Assembly (NCBI RefSeq): GCF_026239735.1
Contig: NZ_JAPIVT010000022.1
Location: forward strand, 1 to 64,000
Source of the DNA: Pedobacter sp. MC2016-05
Lineage (GTDB): Bacteria; Bacteroidota; Bacteroidia; Sphingobacteriales; Sphingobacteriaceae
Length of the DNA stretch: 64,000 bases
Direction of reading: 5' to 3'
Position numbers and translations under genes: made by a program
The notes under the pieces: generated by a model
Databases searched by the model: none
What the model saw: the letters and a program-made list of their open reading frames with translations, nothing else
What the model was told of the DNA's origin: nothing
Shown here: piece after piece, positions 63,877-64,000 of the stretch
Numbering within the stretch: the stretch's first letter is position 1
Layout: every line of letters begins with the position of its first letter

Positions 63877-64000
63877 ATGAAAAAAATTATATATAGTGCG
63901 GCTGTTGTCATGGTGCTGATCATGTCGAGCTCATGTAAAAAATGGTTAGATACACAACCTCGTGATGGCATCACCAGACAAGGTTTTTGGAAAACCAAAG
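63877..64000 (+). CDS. susD: SusD/RagB-type surface lipoprotein, start only
   Basis: The first 41 codons of a SusD-type lipoprotein before the window ends: a signal peptide (MKKIIYSAAVVMVLIMSSSC, lipobox SSSC) and then KKWLDTQPRDGITRQGFW, the usual SusD start with the WLD-x-x-P segment. It lies 10 bp after susC. It would bind oligosaccharide and lid the SusC barrel. Confidence 0.9.
   Translation, partial: MKKIIYSAAVVMVLIMSSSCKKWLDTQPRDGITRQGFWKTK

Noticed and set aside
1..64000. CRISPR arrays, tRNA or rRNA genes, insertion sequences and prophage genes
   Set aside because: None of the expected repeats, cloverleaf signatures, transposases or integrases was found on reading both strands.

Overview
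The window looks like the chromosome of a member of the Bacteroidota, most likely Sphingobacteriaceae (Pedobacter-like). The evidence is a SusC/SusD pair, many lipoproteins and secreted glycoside hydrolases, AT-rich DNA, mostly no Shine-Dalgarno sequence, and -7 boxes close to TAnnTTTG. The genus is inferred. No tRNA, rRNA, CRISPR array, insertion sequence or integrase was seen.

Layout. (1) 0.1-4.4 kb, minus strand: the L-arabinose catabolic genes araB-araD-araA. A 389-bp gap packed with hairpins separates araD from araA. A small CDGSH iron-sulfur protein gene lies upstream. (2) 5.0-24.3 kb, plus strand: about 22 small genes, nearly all for lipoproteins, secreted proteins or small membrane proteins of unknown function. 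Several resemble families often met in immunity-like clusters (YwqK/MORN-type, DUF6882-like, DUF6688-like, DUF2931-like, DUF6694-like, YcxB-like). This stretch is decaying: four genes are broken by frameshifts or a stop, one is a degenerate fragment of a neighbour, and two repeat elements sit between genes. A possible caspase-fold (clan CD) lipoprotein lies at 22.1 kb. (3) 24.5-25.5 kb: a zinc alcohol dehydrogenase with a strong terminator. (4) 25.7-64 kb: a large polysaccharide utilization locus (PUL) whose gene content fits arabinan- and galactan-decorated rhamnogalacturonan I (RG-I). It encodes GH2 (two), GH28, three CE12-type esterases, GH127, GH43 (two), GH51 (two), GH95, PL11, GH105, GH31, L-rhamnose mutarotase, GH106, a fasciclin-domain lipoprotein, SusC and the start of SusD.

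How it would work together (inference from families). SusC/D with the FAS1 lipoprotein captures and imports oligosaccharides. PL11 and GH28 cut the RG-I backbone, CE12 enzymes remove acetyl groups, and GH43/GH51/GH127 strip alpha- and beta-linked L-arabinose. GH2 enzymes remove galactose or related sugars, GH95 removes fucose or L-galactose, and GH105 with GH106 finish the unsaturated galacturonyl-rhamnose ends. RhaM and AraBDA feed rhamnose and arabinose into catabolism.

Regulation. Four PUL promoters carry ACAGGAT-like boxes, three of them as tandem half-sites exactly 10 bp apart, followed by a -7-like box and a TAACCAAATAT box. A second, different 20-bp motif is shared by the first GH2 gene and the GH51 operon. 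No candidate regulator gene lies in the window. These shared sites, the FAS1-SusC-SusD arrangement and the decaying lipoprotein array are the most interesting items here.
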